In this document: in pieces, positions 23,024 through 31,436 of the stretch | Position numbering within the stretch: position 1 is the first letter of the stretch | Layout: each line of letters begins with the position of its first letter | Assembly: GCA_036488085.1 (NCBI GenBank) | Contig: DASXHZ010000089.1 | Coordinates: forward strand, 62,001 to 126,000 | Direction of reading: 5' to 3' | DNA from: DASXHZ01 sp036488085 | Lineage (GTDB): Bacteria; Acidobacteriota; Thermoanaerobaculia; Gp7-AA8 | DNA length: 64,000 nt | Translations under genes and position numbers: made by a program | Notes under the pieces: generated by a model | Databases searched by the model: none | What the model was told of the DNA's origin: nothing | What the model saw: only the letters and a program-made list of their open reading frames with translations

Positions 23024-23775
23024 CACATCATCAAGTCGCCGCCGTTGATGTCGAACGACGCGCCGGTAATGTAGCCGGCGGCCTCCGAGGCGGCGAAGCA
23101 GATCAAATCGGCAACTTCGAGCGCGGTGCCGAGGCGCGGGACCGGGTAGTTTGCGGCGAGACTCTCCAGGAGATCGCTCGACGCGTTCTCATGCGTCAAT
23201 TCCGTGTCGATCATGCCGGGACAGACGGCGTTGACGGTGATGCCGAACTTTCCGAGCTCTTTCGCCGCGGCGCGTGTGAGGCCGAGGAGTCCCGTTTTCG
23301 ATGCGGTGTAATGCGCGCCGCCAAGGGTGCTCACCTGGCGGCCGGCGGAAGACGACACGTTGATGATCCGGCCGTAGCCTTGCGCCTTCATCGGCGGTAG
23401 GACTGCTTGGATCAGCAAGAATGGGGCGGTGAGATTGACCTCGAGCGCGGTACGCCACTCATCGGCGGTGAGATCGGGAAAACGCGTCGAGCGCGCGTAC
23501 GCCGCATTGTTGACGAGGATGTCGACGCGGCCGAAGCGCTCGATCGTCTTCCGGACGATCTCTTCCGGCACGCCCGGCGCCGCGACGTCGCCCGGAACCG
23601 CGATCGCCCTCTCCCCGATCTCGCGCGCGAGCTCTCCCGCGCGTTGCGGGTCGCGCACATTCACAGCGACCGACGCCCCGCGCTCATGCAGCCGCGCAGC
23701 CGCGGCGCGGCCGAGTCCGCGCCACGCGCCCGTGACGATGGCCACGCGGCCGGCGAAGTCGTTCGGAGTGCTCAA
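23023..23775 (-). CDS. Short-chain dehydrogenase/reductase (FabG-like)
   Basis: A 250-residue classical SDR. VAIVTGAWRGLGRA is the NAD(P)-binding TGxxxGxG loop, VDILVNNAAYAR the NNAG-type motif, INVSSSAGRQ holds the catalytic Ser, and HYTASKTGL the YxxxK pair. CPGMIDTEL is the downstream PG motif. The product reduces or oxidises an unknown alcohol/ketone substrate. The start is TTG at 23775; no better start exists. It is the first gene of a coupled three-gene unit with the symporter and secreted MBL hydrolase, which suggests import and oxidation of an organic acid or amino acid derivative. Confidence 0.88.
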   Translation of the reverse strand: MSTPNDFAGRVAIVTGAWRGLGRAAAARLHERGASVAVNVRDPQRAGELAREIGERAIAVPGDVAAPGVPEEIVRKTIERFGRVDILVNNAAYARSTRFPDLTADEWRTALEVNLTAPFLLIQAVLPPMKAQGYGRIINVSSSAGRQVSTLGGAHYTASKTGLLGLTRAAAKELGKFGITVNAVCPGMIDTELTHENASSDLLESLAANYPVPRLGTALEVADLICFAASEAAGYITGASFDINGGDLMM

Positions 23776-23795
23776 TTGGACGCGGAGATTGTAGG

Positions 23796-23900
23796 TCGTT
23801 ACTCGTTATTCGTTACTCGTTACTCGTTACTCGTTACTCGCTCCGACATCGACGCCCGTCCCGCTCTCCGAATAACGAGTAACGAATAACGGGTAACGAC
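23796..23900. repeat. Inverted heptamer tandem repeats forming a long hairpin
   Basis: Six heptamers (GTTACTC x1, GTTATTC x1, GTTACTC x4) run from 23798 to 23839. After a short GC-rich loop the complementary heptamers GAATAAC, GAGTAAC, GAATAAC and GGGTAAC run from 23870 to 23897. The arms pair over about 32 bases with two mismatches. The block separates the SDR start from the end of the MBL gene at 23903. Confidence 0.9.
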
Positions 23901-23902
23901 CT

Positions 23903-24979
23903 TCACCTCTGCTTCGCCTCGTGGTACGCGTATCCGATGAACTCGGAGAGCGAGTAATCGAAGAATCCGGCCTCCGCGGTGTCGCCCGCGAGGATCTCGT
24001 CTCGTTGCTGTTTGACGTCGATCGCTTTCTTCACGTCATCGAGCGGCATCTCGAAATTCGTCCGGAGCTGAGCCTCGACCTGACGGACGACGGACCTCAT
24101 GAGGTCGCGGAGCTGAAAGATGTACTTCTTGTCGTGCATCACGTCCCCATGGCCCGGCACGATCGTCTCGGTGTCGAGCGCTGCCAGCCGGTCGAGGGTC
24201 GAGGACCATTCGACCGGATATCCGTCGAACATGTACGGGATCGGATGCACCACGAGATCGCCTGTCGCGAGGATCTTCTCTTTCGGCAGGTAGACGACGG
24301 CGTCGCCTCCCGTGTTGCCGCGACCGAGGAACTTCACCTGTACTTCCCGGCCGCCGAGATCGATCGTGAGCTCGTCGCGGAACGTGAGCGTCGGCGGCTG
24401 GTAGACGAAGTTCTTCACGTCATCGAGCAGCGTTGCGCTGCGAGCCAGCCCACGCTCGCGCATCTTGCGGCCGGCGTCGCTCAGCGGCCGATCATCAACC
24501 TTGCCACTCCGCAGCGCCTTCTCCGCCTGTTGCTGCGAGTCGTGAATGGTCGCAGGCATCCCCCCGAGCATGAACTGCACCTCGTTGTCGAGCATCTCCT
24601 TCGTCTGCGCATGCGCGACGACGGCAAGGCCGGGAAAGGCCTCCATGTACGCGGCGTTCCCACCGGCGTGGTCGAGGTGCCAGTGCGTGTTCAGGAGGTA
24701 CCGCACCGGCTTGTCGGTCCACTGCCGGATCTGGGCGATGTCTTCGCGCGCCACGGAGGGAAACTGACCCGAGTCGACCACGAAGACGTCGCGCGATCCG
24801 ATGATCACGGTGGTGTTGCCGTTCGCCCATCCCGGCAGCGGATCTTCATGCCGGATGGCGTAGACCCCGTCGGCCAGCTTCGTGACCGTCCGCTCGACGG
24901 TATAGGCAGTATCGGCGAATAGAGGGAGCGCGATCAACGCCGCTATTACGAATCGTAATGTGTGTGGCATGCTGCTCAT
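23903..24979 (-). CDS. Secreted MBL-fold metallohydrolase
   Basis: A 358-residue exported enzyme. The signal peptide (LRFVIAALIALPLFAD) is followed by VTKLADGVYAIRHED, VFVVDSGQFPS, and LLNTHWHLDHAGGNAAYMEA with the HxHxDH motif (~residues 95-100). GNTGGDAVVYLPKEKILATG carries the bridging Asp, and ETIVPGHGDVMHD the last His ligand. The helical insertion between residues ~130-190 is long. Subgroup members include quinoprotein-relay SoxH-like and lactamase-type hydrolases; substrate unknown. ATG 24970 is an alternative start. It is the intact relative of the pseudogene at 18862-19331. Confidence 0.85.
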   Translation of the reverse strand: MSSMPHTLRFVIAALIALPLFADTAYTVERTVTKLADGVYAIRHEDPLPGWANGNTTVIIGSRDVFVVDSGQFPSVAREDIAQIRQWTDKPVRYLLNTHWHLDHAGGNAAYMEAFPGLAVVAHAQTKEMLDNEVQFMLGGMPATIHDSQQQAEKALRSGKVDDRPLSDAGRKMRERGLARSATLLDDVKNFVYQPPTLTFRDELTIDLGGREVQVKFLGRGNTGGDAVVYLPKEKILATGDLVVHPIPYMFDGYPVEWSSTLDRLAALDTETIVPGHGDVMHDKKYIFQLRDLMRSVVRQVEAQLRTNFEMPLDDVKKAIDVKQQRDEILAGDTAEAGFFDYSLSEFIGYAYHEAKQR

Positions 24980-25030
24980 GATAGGCGCGCGACGCGGCGC
25001 AGCTATCGAGAGTTTGACTAGACTCTCGCA

Positions 25031-26050
25031 ATGCACATCCTGCTGGCGCTCCTGGCCGCCATGCTCCTCCCTCCCGTTCACGAGGCGGACTTCGTCATCC
25101 CGCAGTACCGCTTCGCGAGCGGCGAGACGCTGCAGAACGTCCGGATCCACTACGCGACGCTCGGCACCTTGCGGCGCGACGCGAACGGCCGCGCCACCAA
25201 CGCGGTTCTCGTTCTTCACGGCACCGGCGGATCGCACCAGCAGTTTCTGAACGACCACTTCGCGGGCGTTCTCTTCACACCCGGCGGGCTGTTGGATGCG
25301 CAGAAGTACTTCATCATCATTCCCGACAACGTCGGCCACGGTGCGTCGAGCAAGCCGAGCGACGGCCTCCGCCGCGACTTCCCGCACTATGGGTATCGCG
25401 ACATGGTCGACCTCCAACACCGCCTCGTCACTGAGCACCTCGGCGTCGATCACCTGTTCCTTGTCATGGGAACGTCGATGGGCGGCATGCAGAGTTGGAT
25501 GTGGGGCGAGCGATACCCGCCGGCGATGGACGCCCTCGTCCCGCTCGCGAGCCTCCCGGTGCAGATCGCGGGACGCAACCGCGTCTGGCGCAAGATGGCA
25601 ACCGATGCGATTCGCGAGGATCCGGAGCACGGCCTCCGGACAGCCATCGACCTCCTGATGATCGCCACCAGCAGCCCGCTGCAGTGGCAGAAAACCTCGC
25701 CGACCGCGGACGCCGCCGACCGCTGGCTCGCGGACCAGGTCAAGACGCGCCTCGCTTCGACGGACGCCAACGATCTGCTGTACGCGCTCGAGTCGTCGAG
25801 TGACTACGACCCGGAGCCGGCACTGGAGACGATCACCGCTCCCGTCCTCGCGATCAACTCCGCCGACGACTTCGTCAACCCTCCCGAGCTCTCGATTCTC
25901 GAGACACGAATCAAGCGCGTGCCACACGGCAGCGCGATCGTCATCCCGACCAGCGACGCCACACGCGGCCACGGAACACATACCTGGGCCGCCGTCTGGG
26001 AGCCGCCGCTCCGCGCATTTCTCGCGAAGGTCACTGCAACCGCGCCGTGA
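25031..26050 (+). CDS. MetX-like alpha/beta hydrolase (homoserine acetyltransferase fold), exported
   Basis: A 339-residue alpha/beta hydrolase. A short hydrophobic N-terminus (MHILLALLAAMLLPP) may be a signal peptide, unlike cytoplasmic MetX. GETLQNVRIHYATLGTL and VLVLHGTGGSHQQF start the core, VMGTSMGGMQSWMW carries the nucleophile Ser (~residue 150) in GxSxGG, NSADDFVNPPE holds the acid, and RGHGTHTWA the histidine near the C-terminus. The MetX family transfers an acetyl group to homoserine, but exported relatives probably act as hydrolases. It is divergent from the MBL gene. Confidence 0.85.
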   Translation: MHILLALLAAMLLPPVHEADFVIPQYRFASGETLQNVRIHYATLGTLRRDANGRATNAVLVLHGTGGSHQQFLNDHFAGVLFTPGGLLDAQKYFIIIPDNVGHGASSKPSDGLRRDFPHYGYRDMVDLQHRLVTEHLGVDHLFLVMGTSMGGMQSWMWGERYPPAMDALVPLASLPVQIAGRNRVWRKMATDAIREDPEHGLRTAIDLLMIATSSPLQWQKTSPTADAADRWLADQVKTRLASTDANDLLYALESSSDYDPEPALETITAPVLAINSADDFVNPPELSILETRIKRVPHGSAIVIPTSDATRGHGTHTWAAVWEPPLRAFLAKVTATAP

Positions 26051-26630
26051 TGATCGCGTCCAACTTCGGGAAGTTGCGATCGAGCCACGCGTTCCCCTCG
26101 GCGAAGAGCGCATCCTGGTGGTCCGCACGCATCCCTCCGCCGGACGCCTCGCCGTAACCGGAGTAAAGCGAGTCGACGACGTCCATCCCCGAGATGACCC
26201 GGGCGAACGGCGCGAAGCCCTGGGCGTCGTAGTCCTTGTTGTCGCGCAGGTTGATGAACATCTGCGTTGCCCGCGTCCCCGGCTTCGTGAATGCGTACGC
26301 GATCGTGCCGCGCTCGTTCGACGCGCGTACTGGGTCGTCGGCAATGGTGGCGTTCCTCCACTCCCGCGCCACGCGAGGGTCACCCGGAACGCCGAACTGC
26401 GCGAACACGCCGGCACGAACGCGGAAGAATCGCTGACCGTCGAAAAACCGCTGCCGTACGAGCTCGTGAAAACGGTCAGCACCGGCTGGCGCCCAGCTCC
26501 GATGCACCTCGACCACGAAGACGCCACGAGTGGTCTGGAAGCGGACGCGAAAGACGTCAGGAACGCGCTCGGCTGAAGACGCGCAGCCGAGCGCGAGTAC
26601 GAGGATGATCCCCTGAAGAACGCGTTTCAC
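26031..26630 (-). CDS. Cyclophilin-type peptidyl-prolyl isomerase lipoprotein
   Basis: A 199-residue protein with a lipoprotein signal (VLALGC at ~residues 11-16). The cyclophilin fold is seen in VVEVHRSWAPAGADRFHELV, RFFDGQRFFRVRAGVFAQFG (catalytic Arg in RFFRV), RGTIAYAFTKPGTRATQMFI and FAPFARVISGMDVVDSL. It should catalyse proline isomerisation during folding of exported proteins, in the periplasm. It overlaps the MetX-like gene by 20 bases tail to tail. Confidence 0.9.
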   Translation of the reverse strand: MKRVLQGIILVLALGCASSAERVPDVFRVRFQTTRGVFVVEVHRSWAPAGADRFHELVRQRFFDGQRFFRVRAGVFAQFGVPGDPRVAREWRNATIADDPVRASNERGTIAYAFTKPGTRATQMFINLRDNKDYDAQGFAPFARVISGMDVVDSLYSGYGEASGGGMRADHQDALFAEGNAWLDRNFPKLDAIITARLQ

Positions 26631-26668
26631 CCGGGTAGCTTGTCACGAGCGGAGCGCGTCCCATTTGC

Positions 26669-27007
26669 CTAGCAGTGGTTCGGGCAGGCGTTCTCGTCGG
26701 AGAGCTGCTCCCACGGATCGCCGTAGTTGCAACGTCCCCAGTACGTGATCACCTCGTCGCCGGTGTCGCAGTACGTGTCGTCGACCTCTTTGAAGAGGCC
26801 GTCCTGCATCCCCCCGGACGAGGAGCCACAACCGCAGGAGCGGTAGTTCCACCCGACTTCGGTCTTACCCGAGCCGCAGTTGTTGTAGTAGGTGATGTAG
26901 CGGTCGTACGGAGGACAGGCGCCCGCGGGCGTGGGCGAGTACGAAACAGCAGCGAACAGCACCAACACGATCGAAGAGCGGATGAGGACAGTCGTCAGCT
27001 TACGCAT
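26669..27007 (-). CDS. Secreted cysteine-rich protein (DUF6289-like)
   Basis: A 112-residue protein with a signal peptide ending near PTPAGA. The mature part has eight cysteines (ACPPY, NNCGSG, SCGCGSS, TYCDTG, GRCNYG, ENACPNHC), enough for four disulfides. YDRYITYYNNCGSGKTEVGW recalls DUF6289-type small secreted proteins, but I am not certain of the family. Function unknown. It stands alone, with AT-richer sequence upstream containing a likely ribosome binding site (AAGGGGG before the ATG at 27007). Confidence 0.65.
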   Translation of the reverse strand: MRKLTTVLIRSSIVLVLFAAVSYSPTPAGACPPYDRYITYYNNCGSGKTEVGWNYRSCGCGSSSGGMQDGLFKEVDDTYCDTGDEVITYWGRCNYGDPWEQLSDENACPNHC

Positions 27008-27393
27008 ATCAAACCCCCTTTATCTTCTCCACACGTGCGTCTTTGCGTGAGACCGGAATGATGTCACGAAATTACGCCGCCGGCTAGCAGATGTGATCTC
27101 GCGGCGCTCTTCGCCGCGTAGCCGTCCCCATCCCCGGCGCGCACTATCCTGCACGCGCCTCTAGCCGAGTGATTCGCCCGCGCACAGCGGGGTTGTGCAA
27201 CATCGATCACATATTGCTCGCCGAGTCATTCCACCCGAGGGAGAAAACGTCTGGGTGGTCGCCACCCCGCGCTAAAACAGGCCGTCCACTTCTACCAAGT
27301 CATAGCAGTGGGCACCAATTCACGGTTGAGGACGCATGGTAGAAACGCGGGCCTTTAATTAAGTCCGCATGACCCAGTCGGAGAGATCGGCGC
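27008..27393. other. Intergenic region without a recognisable gene
   Basis: These 386 bases lie between the divergent Cys-rich and AraC-type genes. I found no convincing reading frame or strong palindrome. A polypurine/AT-richer segment near 27180-27360 probably holds the promoter of the regulator. Confidence 0.5.
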
Positions 27394-27723
27394 ATGGACA
27401 GGAGGATCAGAAGAACGAAAAGTGTGCTCGACGAGCGGTATCGGAACCCCCCGTCGCTGGAGGAGCTCGCCGAGGACGCCGGCCTGAGCGCATCGCGGCT
27501 GGCGCACCTCTTCCGAGACGACACCGGGATGTCGATTCAAAGCTACATCGTCGAACGCCGGCTCTTCATGGCCGCGATGCTGATCGTCCAGTCGGACGAA
27601 CACATCTCCCAGATCGCCTACCGCGTCGGCTTCGGCGACGTGTCGAACTTCAACCACGCCTTCAAGCGCCGCTTCGCCATGTCGCCGCGCGAGTACCGCG
27701 CGAAGCATGATCCGACGGGCTAG
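27394..27723 (+). CDS. Stand-alone AraC-type DNA-binding domain
   Basis: A 109-residue protein that is almost only the double helix-turn-helix of AraC regulators. The first HTH is SLEELAEDAGLSASRLAHLF and the second HISQIAYRVGFGDVSNFNHA, ending in FKRRFAMSPREYRAKH. No sensing domain is attached; upstream sequence shows no in-frame extension with homology. It may act like SoxS/MarA-type regulators, whose control is by abundance. It lies 42 bases before the M24 peptidase gene and may be co-transcribed. Confidence 0.85.
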   Translation: MDRRIRRTKSVLDERYRNPPSLEELAEDAGLSASRLAHLFRDDTGMSIQSYIVERRLFMAAMLIVQSDEHISQIAYRVGFGDVSNFNHAFKRRFAMSPREYRAKHDPTG

Positions 27724-27765
27724 GTAGTTCTCAACGGAAGGCGGAGATTGTAGTGTGGCGGGCTG

Positions 27766-29055
27766 ATGAACCGCCGCACCTTCGTCCGACTCTCCGCCGC
27801 CCTCGCCGCCGCGTGGAAAACACCGGCTCTCTTCGCGCAACGTGAATCGGAAGGCAAGCTGCCGCCGTCGATCGCGGAGCTGACGTCGATGCGCGATCAG
27901 GCGAAGCCGATTACGAACGACGAGCGGCGCGGGCGGATCGAGAACGCGAGGCGCGTAATGGCGGCGGAGAAGATCGGAGCGCTGATCCTCACTCCCGGCG
28001 CGTCGCTTCTCTACTTCACGAGCATCCGCTGGTCGGGCGGCGAACGGCTGTTCGCGTGCGTCATCCCCGCGAAGGGCGAGCCGTTCTTCGCCCGCCCGGC
28101 GTTCGAGGAAGACCGCGCTCGCGAGCAGATCGCACGCGGGCCGTTCGCCGGGCACGCCGACGTACGTCCGTGGCAGGAGGACGAGAGCCCGTACGCGCTC
28201 GTCGCCGCGGGACTGCGTGACCGCGGGCTGTCGACGGCACGCATCGGAATCGAAGAGACGTCGAAGTTCGTCTGGACGACGGGCATCGCGCAGGCCTCAC
28301 CGCATGCCCACTTCGTCCTCGGCACGCCGGTCACCGCCGGCTGCCGGATGATCAAGAGCACGCACGAGCTCGAGCTGATGCAGATCGCGAACACCGCGAC
28401 GTGGCGCGTCTACAAAGCGGTGTATGAAGCGCTCCAGCCGGGCATGACGCAGAACGATGCCTCGGACTTGATCGCGCTCGCGTACCGGCGCGTCGGCTTC
28501 CGGGGCGACGCGAGCGTGCAGACTGGGGAGTACACCGCCCTCCCCCACGGCTCCATCGAGCCGCAAACGATCCGCGAGGGAACGATCGTGATGGTCGACG
28601 ACGGCTGTACCGTCGAGGAGTATCAGTCCGACATCACGCGCACGTTCGTCCTCGGCAAGGCGAGCGACAAGGCAAAGCGCGTGTTCGAGATTGTCCGGCG
28701 CGCACAGAGCGCGGCGTTGAGCGCCGCCCGCCCCGGCGTTCCGCTCGCTTCAATCGACGCCGCCGCGCGCAAGGTGATTACCGACGCGGGCTTCGGCCCC
28801 GGATTCAAATACTTCTCGCATCGCGTCGGCCATGGCATCGGGATGGAGGGACACGAGTGGCCGTATCTCGTGAAGAACAACATGTTCGGCTGGACGCGCG
28901 ACCTCCGCGCCCGCCCCGGCATGACCTTCAGCGACGAGCCGGGCGTATACATCCGCGGCGAGTTCGGCGTCCGCCTCGAGGACGACATGATCATCACTGA
29001 GGACGCCGCACGCCTGTTCACCCCGCAGTCCGAGTCGATCGAGAAGCCGTTTTGA
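27766..29055 (+). CDS. M24-family Xaa-Pro-type metallopeptidase with Tat-like signal
   Basis: A 429-residue protein. MNRRTFVRLSAALAAA is a twin-arginine-like signal. Residues ~60-190 are a creatinase N-terminal-type domain, and residues ~200-420 the pita-bread fold. Metal ligands can be picked: VMVDDGCTV (Asp), QSDITRTF (Asp), HRVGHGIGME (His), TFSDEPGVY (Glu) and RLEDDMII (Glu), the full M24 set. It should cleave N-terminal residues before proline in the periplasm, although creatinase-like amidinohydrolase activity cannot be excluded. It is tail to tail with the kinase gene. Confidence 0.9.
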   Translation: MNRRTFVRLSAALAAAWKTPALFAQRESEGKLPPSIAELTSMRDQAKPITNDERRGRIENARRVMAAEKIGALILTPGASLLYFTSIRWSGGERLFACVIPAKGEPFFARPAFEEDRAREQIARGPFAGHADVRPWQEDESPYALVAAGLRDRGLSTARIGIEETSKFVWTTGIAQASPHAHFVLGTPVTAGCRMIKSTHELELMQIANTATWRVYKAVYEALQPGMTQNDASDLIALAYRRVGFRGDASVQTGEYTALPHGSIEPQTIREGTIVMVDDGCTVEEYQSDITRTFVLGKASDKAKRVFEIVRRAQSAALSAARPGVPLASIDAAARKVITDAGFGPGFKYFSHRVGHGIGMEGHEWPYLVKNNMFGWTRDLRARPGMTFSDEPGVYIRGEFGVRLEDDMIITEDAARLFTPQSESIEKPF

Positions 29056-29072
29056 CTGGGGTCAGGTCCCCA

Positions 29073-31412
29073 TTACCGCCCTGCCAGAAACCGCGCGTGA
29101 CACGCCTCGGCCGCCTGGTGGTACGCCGCGAACCCCGGCGCGCTGCGGACGCCAGCGAGGAGCGGGTCGTTGTCGATAGCGGGGAAACCGCAGTAGCTCT
29201 GGCGCAGGGACTGGTTCAGGATCCGTAGCGCGTCGTCCTGCCAGCCGCAATGAGAGATCAGCTCCGCCCCGAAATAGAGCGGCTCGCCGTCGCGGCGACC
29301 CTGACGCTGAAATTCGGCGGTGACCGTGTTGCGCAGCGGCGCGAGCTCCGCGGCCGGGACATGAGCAGCGCAACGAGCGAGCAGTTGGTCCGAAGGATTC
29401 GAGCTGTCGGGAGGCGGCGCTTTCCCTTGGAGAAATTCGATGAGATGGAGAGTCCGGACCATCCAGGAGCTCCCGGGATCGAGCCGCGCGAATTCGGCGG
29501 CGCGCGTGTAGTCGTTTGTCAGCATGAACACCGACGCGCACGACCGGAGGTTCGCGTTCCGGCTGTCGATCGTCCACGCAGCGTTGCACTCGCGCGCCGC
29601 CTCGTTGAGCACCCCTCCATAGCGGAGGACATACGAGAGCGCGAGATGCGAATCAGAGTCGTCGGGACGCCGCTTCACCAGCGCCTTCGCGTCGCGGTAC
29701 GCCTGAACGAGATCGCCGCTCTCGGTCTTCATTACGATTAGCCGCGTCGCCGCCTCGACGAGGTCGGGGTCGAGCTCCAGCGCCCGGCGCGCCGCTTCTT
29801 GCGCGCGCGCCGCAACCGCGTCGCCGCCGTCGGCGTACGAGTAGTTGTAATAGGCGCGCCGGGCGATCTGCGCCCAGATCGGCGCATAGTTCGGATCGAG
29901 CAGTGCCGCGCGCTCCAGGAGGTCCCACGCCTCCTTGTTCGGGACCGGATCGCTCGTCGCCGCCGCCGCGCGCAGGTACAACGCGTAGCCCTCGGCGTTC
30001 TGCGGCCGGCTCCGCTCCTGATCGGCAGCACTCGCAGCGATATGCAGGCGAGGGAGAAGGCCGCTTCCGATACGCGCGCCAAGCTCGTTGCGCATGTTGA
30101 TCAGGTCCGCGGATGGAACGTCGAAGGCGTCGCGCCAGAGGAGCTTGTCCGCCGTGGCGTCGATTGCCTCGAGCGTCACGGAGAGGTGGCCCGCCTGGTC
30201 GATGATGTGGCCGCTCACGATCGCGTCGGCGTTCAGCTTCTTCGCCGCGTCGCGCGGGTCGATGTCGCCGCTCAGCCGCCGCGAGACCGAGAACGGCCGG
30301 ACGGCGAGGTCGCGGCTGTAACTGAGGATCGTGGTGACCTCGTCCGGGATCGCGAGGCGGAGATAGTCGCGCGAGTGATCGACGCCGAGGTTCGCGAACG
30401 GGAGCACCGCGATCGTCTTCACCTGGTCGCCCGAGGACGTCCTCTTCGTCATCAGAACGACCGCGATCAGGCCGGCGAGTGCGAACATAACGAGCACCGC
30501 GAACGGCCAAAGCCACTTTCCCGATGCGCGCCTCGCGGGCCGCGGAGTCTCGCCCGAGCGGCTCTGCTCCTCGATCTCCTCGAGCGAAAACGCCAAATCG
30601 CGCGCGCTTTGCAGCCGTTCGTCGGGCTCCTTGGCGAGGCAGCGCCGCACGACCGAATCGAGCGCCATAGGCGCCATCGGCTGAATCGTCGAGATCGGAA
30701 CCGGATCCCGCTCCATGATCGCCGCGATGAGACTGGCGCGGCTCTTCCCGTCGAACGCGCGGCGTCCGGCCGCCATCTCATAGACGATCGCGCCGAGGGC
30801 GAAGATGTCCGTACGCGCGTCGGCATCGCGCCCTTCCAGTTGCTCGGGCGCCATGTACTGCATCGTCCCGAGGAGCGAGCCCTCCTCAGTCAGCGGCAGT
30901 CGCTGCGTCGCCTCGTCCGTCGCGCCGCTCACCGACGGCGCGTCGTACTTCGCGAGGCCGAAATCGAGGACCTTCGCACCCGACTTCGTGAGCATGATGT
31001 TGCCTGGCTTGAGGTCGCGATGGACGATGCCGAGGCGATGCGCCGTGTCGAGCGCGTCGGCGATCTCACGGCCGTAGCGAAGCACTTGACGCAGCGGCAG
31101 CGGCCCGCGCATGAGCGCATCGGCGAGAGTCTCTCCCTCGAGATACTCCATGACGATGTAGTCGATCCCGTCCTGATGGCCGACGTCGAACAGCGTGCAA
31201 ACGTGCGGATGATTCAGCTTCGAGATCGCCCGCGCCTCGCGGTCGAAACGTTCGCGCAGGTTCGCGTTCGACGAGAGATGCGCGGCAAGTACCTTGATCG
31301 CGACGTCACGGTCGAGACGCGTGTCGCGAGCGGCATACACCTCGCCCATTCCGCCCGCGCCGATCGCACCCACGATCTCGTAGGGACCGAGTCTCGTTCC
31401 GCTGGAAAGCAA
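29073..31412 (-). CDS. Ser/Thr protein kinase with TolB-like and TPR sensor region
   Basis: A 779-residue transmembrane kinase. Kinase landmarks: glycine-rich loop GAIGAGGMGEVY (~16-27), VAIK Lys40, HRDLKPGN with Asp133, and DFG at 150-152. APEQLEGRDADARTDIF is the activation-segment/P+1 region. A membrane helix follows (~295-318, WPFAVLVMFALAGLIAVVLM). The extracytoplasmic part starts with VKTIAVLPFANLGVD, the TolB-like amino-terminal motif also found in adenylate-cyclase-associated proteins, and continues with TPR-like helices (~450-720). Such kinases phosphorylate regulators in response to envelope signals. The start is TTG 31412; no ATG lies upstream in frame. Confidence 0.9.
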   Translation of the reverse strand: MLSSGTRLGPYEIVGAIGAGGMGEVYAARDTRLDRDVAIKVLAAHLSSNANLRERFDREARAISKLNHPHVCTLFDVGHQDGIDYIVMEYLEGETLADALMRGPLPLRQVLRYGREIADALDTAHRLGIVHRDLKPGNIMLTKSGAKVLDFGLAKYDAPSVSGATDEATQRLPLTEEGSLLGTMQYMAPEQLEGRDADARTDIFALGAIVYEMAAGRRAFDGKSRASLIAAIMERDPVPISTIQPMAPMALDSVVRRCLAKEPDERLQSARDLAFSLEEIEEQSRSGETPRPARRASGKWLWPFAVLVMFALAGLIAVVLMTKRTSSGDQVKTIAVLPFANLGVDHSRDYLRLAIPDEVTTILSYSRDLAVRPFSVSRRLSGDIDPRDAAKKLNADAIVSGHIIDQAGHLSVTLEAIDATADKLLWRDAFDVPSADLINMRNELGARIGSGLLPRLHIAASAADQERSRPQNAEGYALYLRAAAATSDPVPNKEAWDLLERAALLDPNYAPIWAQIARRAYYNYSYADGGDAVAARAQEAARRALELDPDLVEAATRLIVMKTESGDLVQAYRDAKALVKRRPDDSDSHLALSYVLRYGGVLNEAARECNAAWTIDSRNANLRSCASVFMLTNDYTRAAEFARLDPGSSWMVRTLHLIEFLQGKAPPPDSSNPSDQLLARCAAHVPAAELAPLRNTVTAEFQRQGRRDGEPLYFGAELISHCGWQDDALRILNQSLRQSYCGFPAIDNDPLLAGVRSAPGFAAYHQAAEACHARFLAGR

Positions 31413-31436
31413 CGGCTTCGATTATGACATTCGCTC

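Noticed and set aside
23903..26527. A continuous minus-strand frame of 874 codons
   Set aside because: Only 23903-24979 is MBL-like; the rest lies opposite the MetX-like and cyclophilin genes and has no family features.
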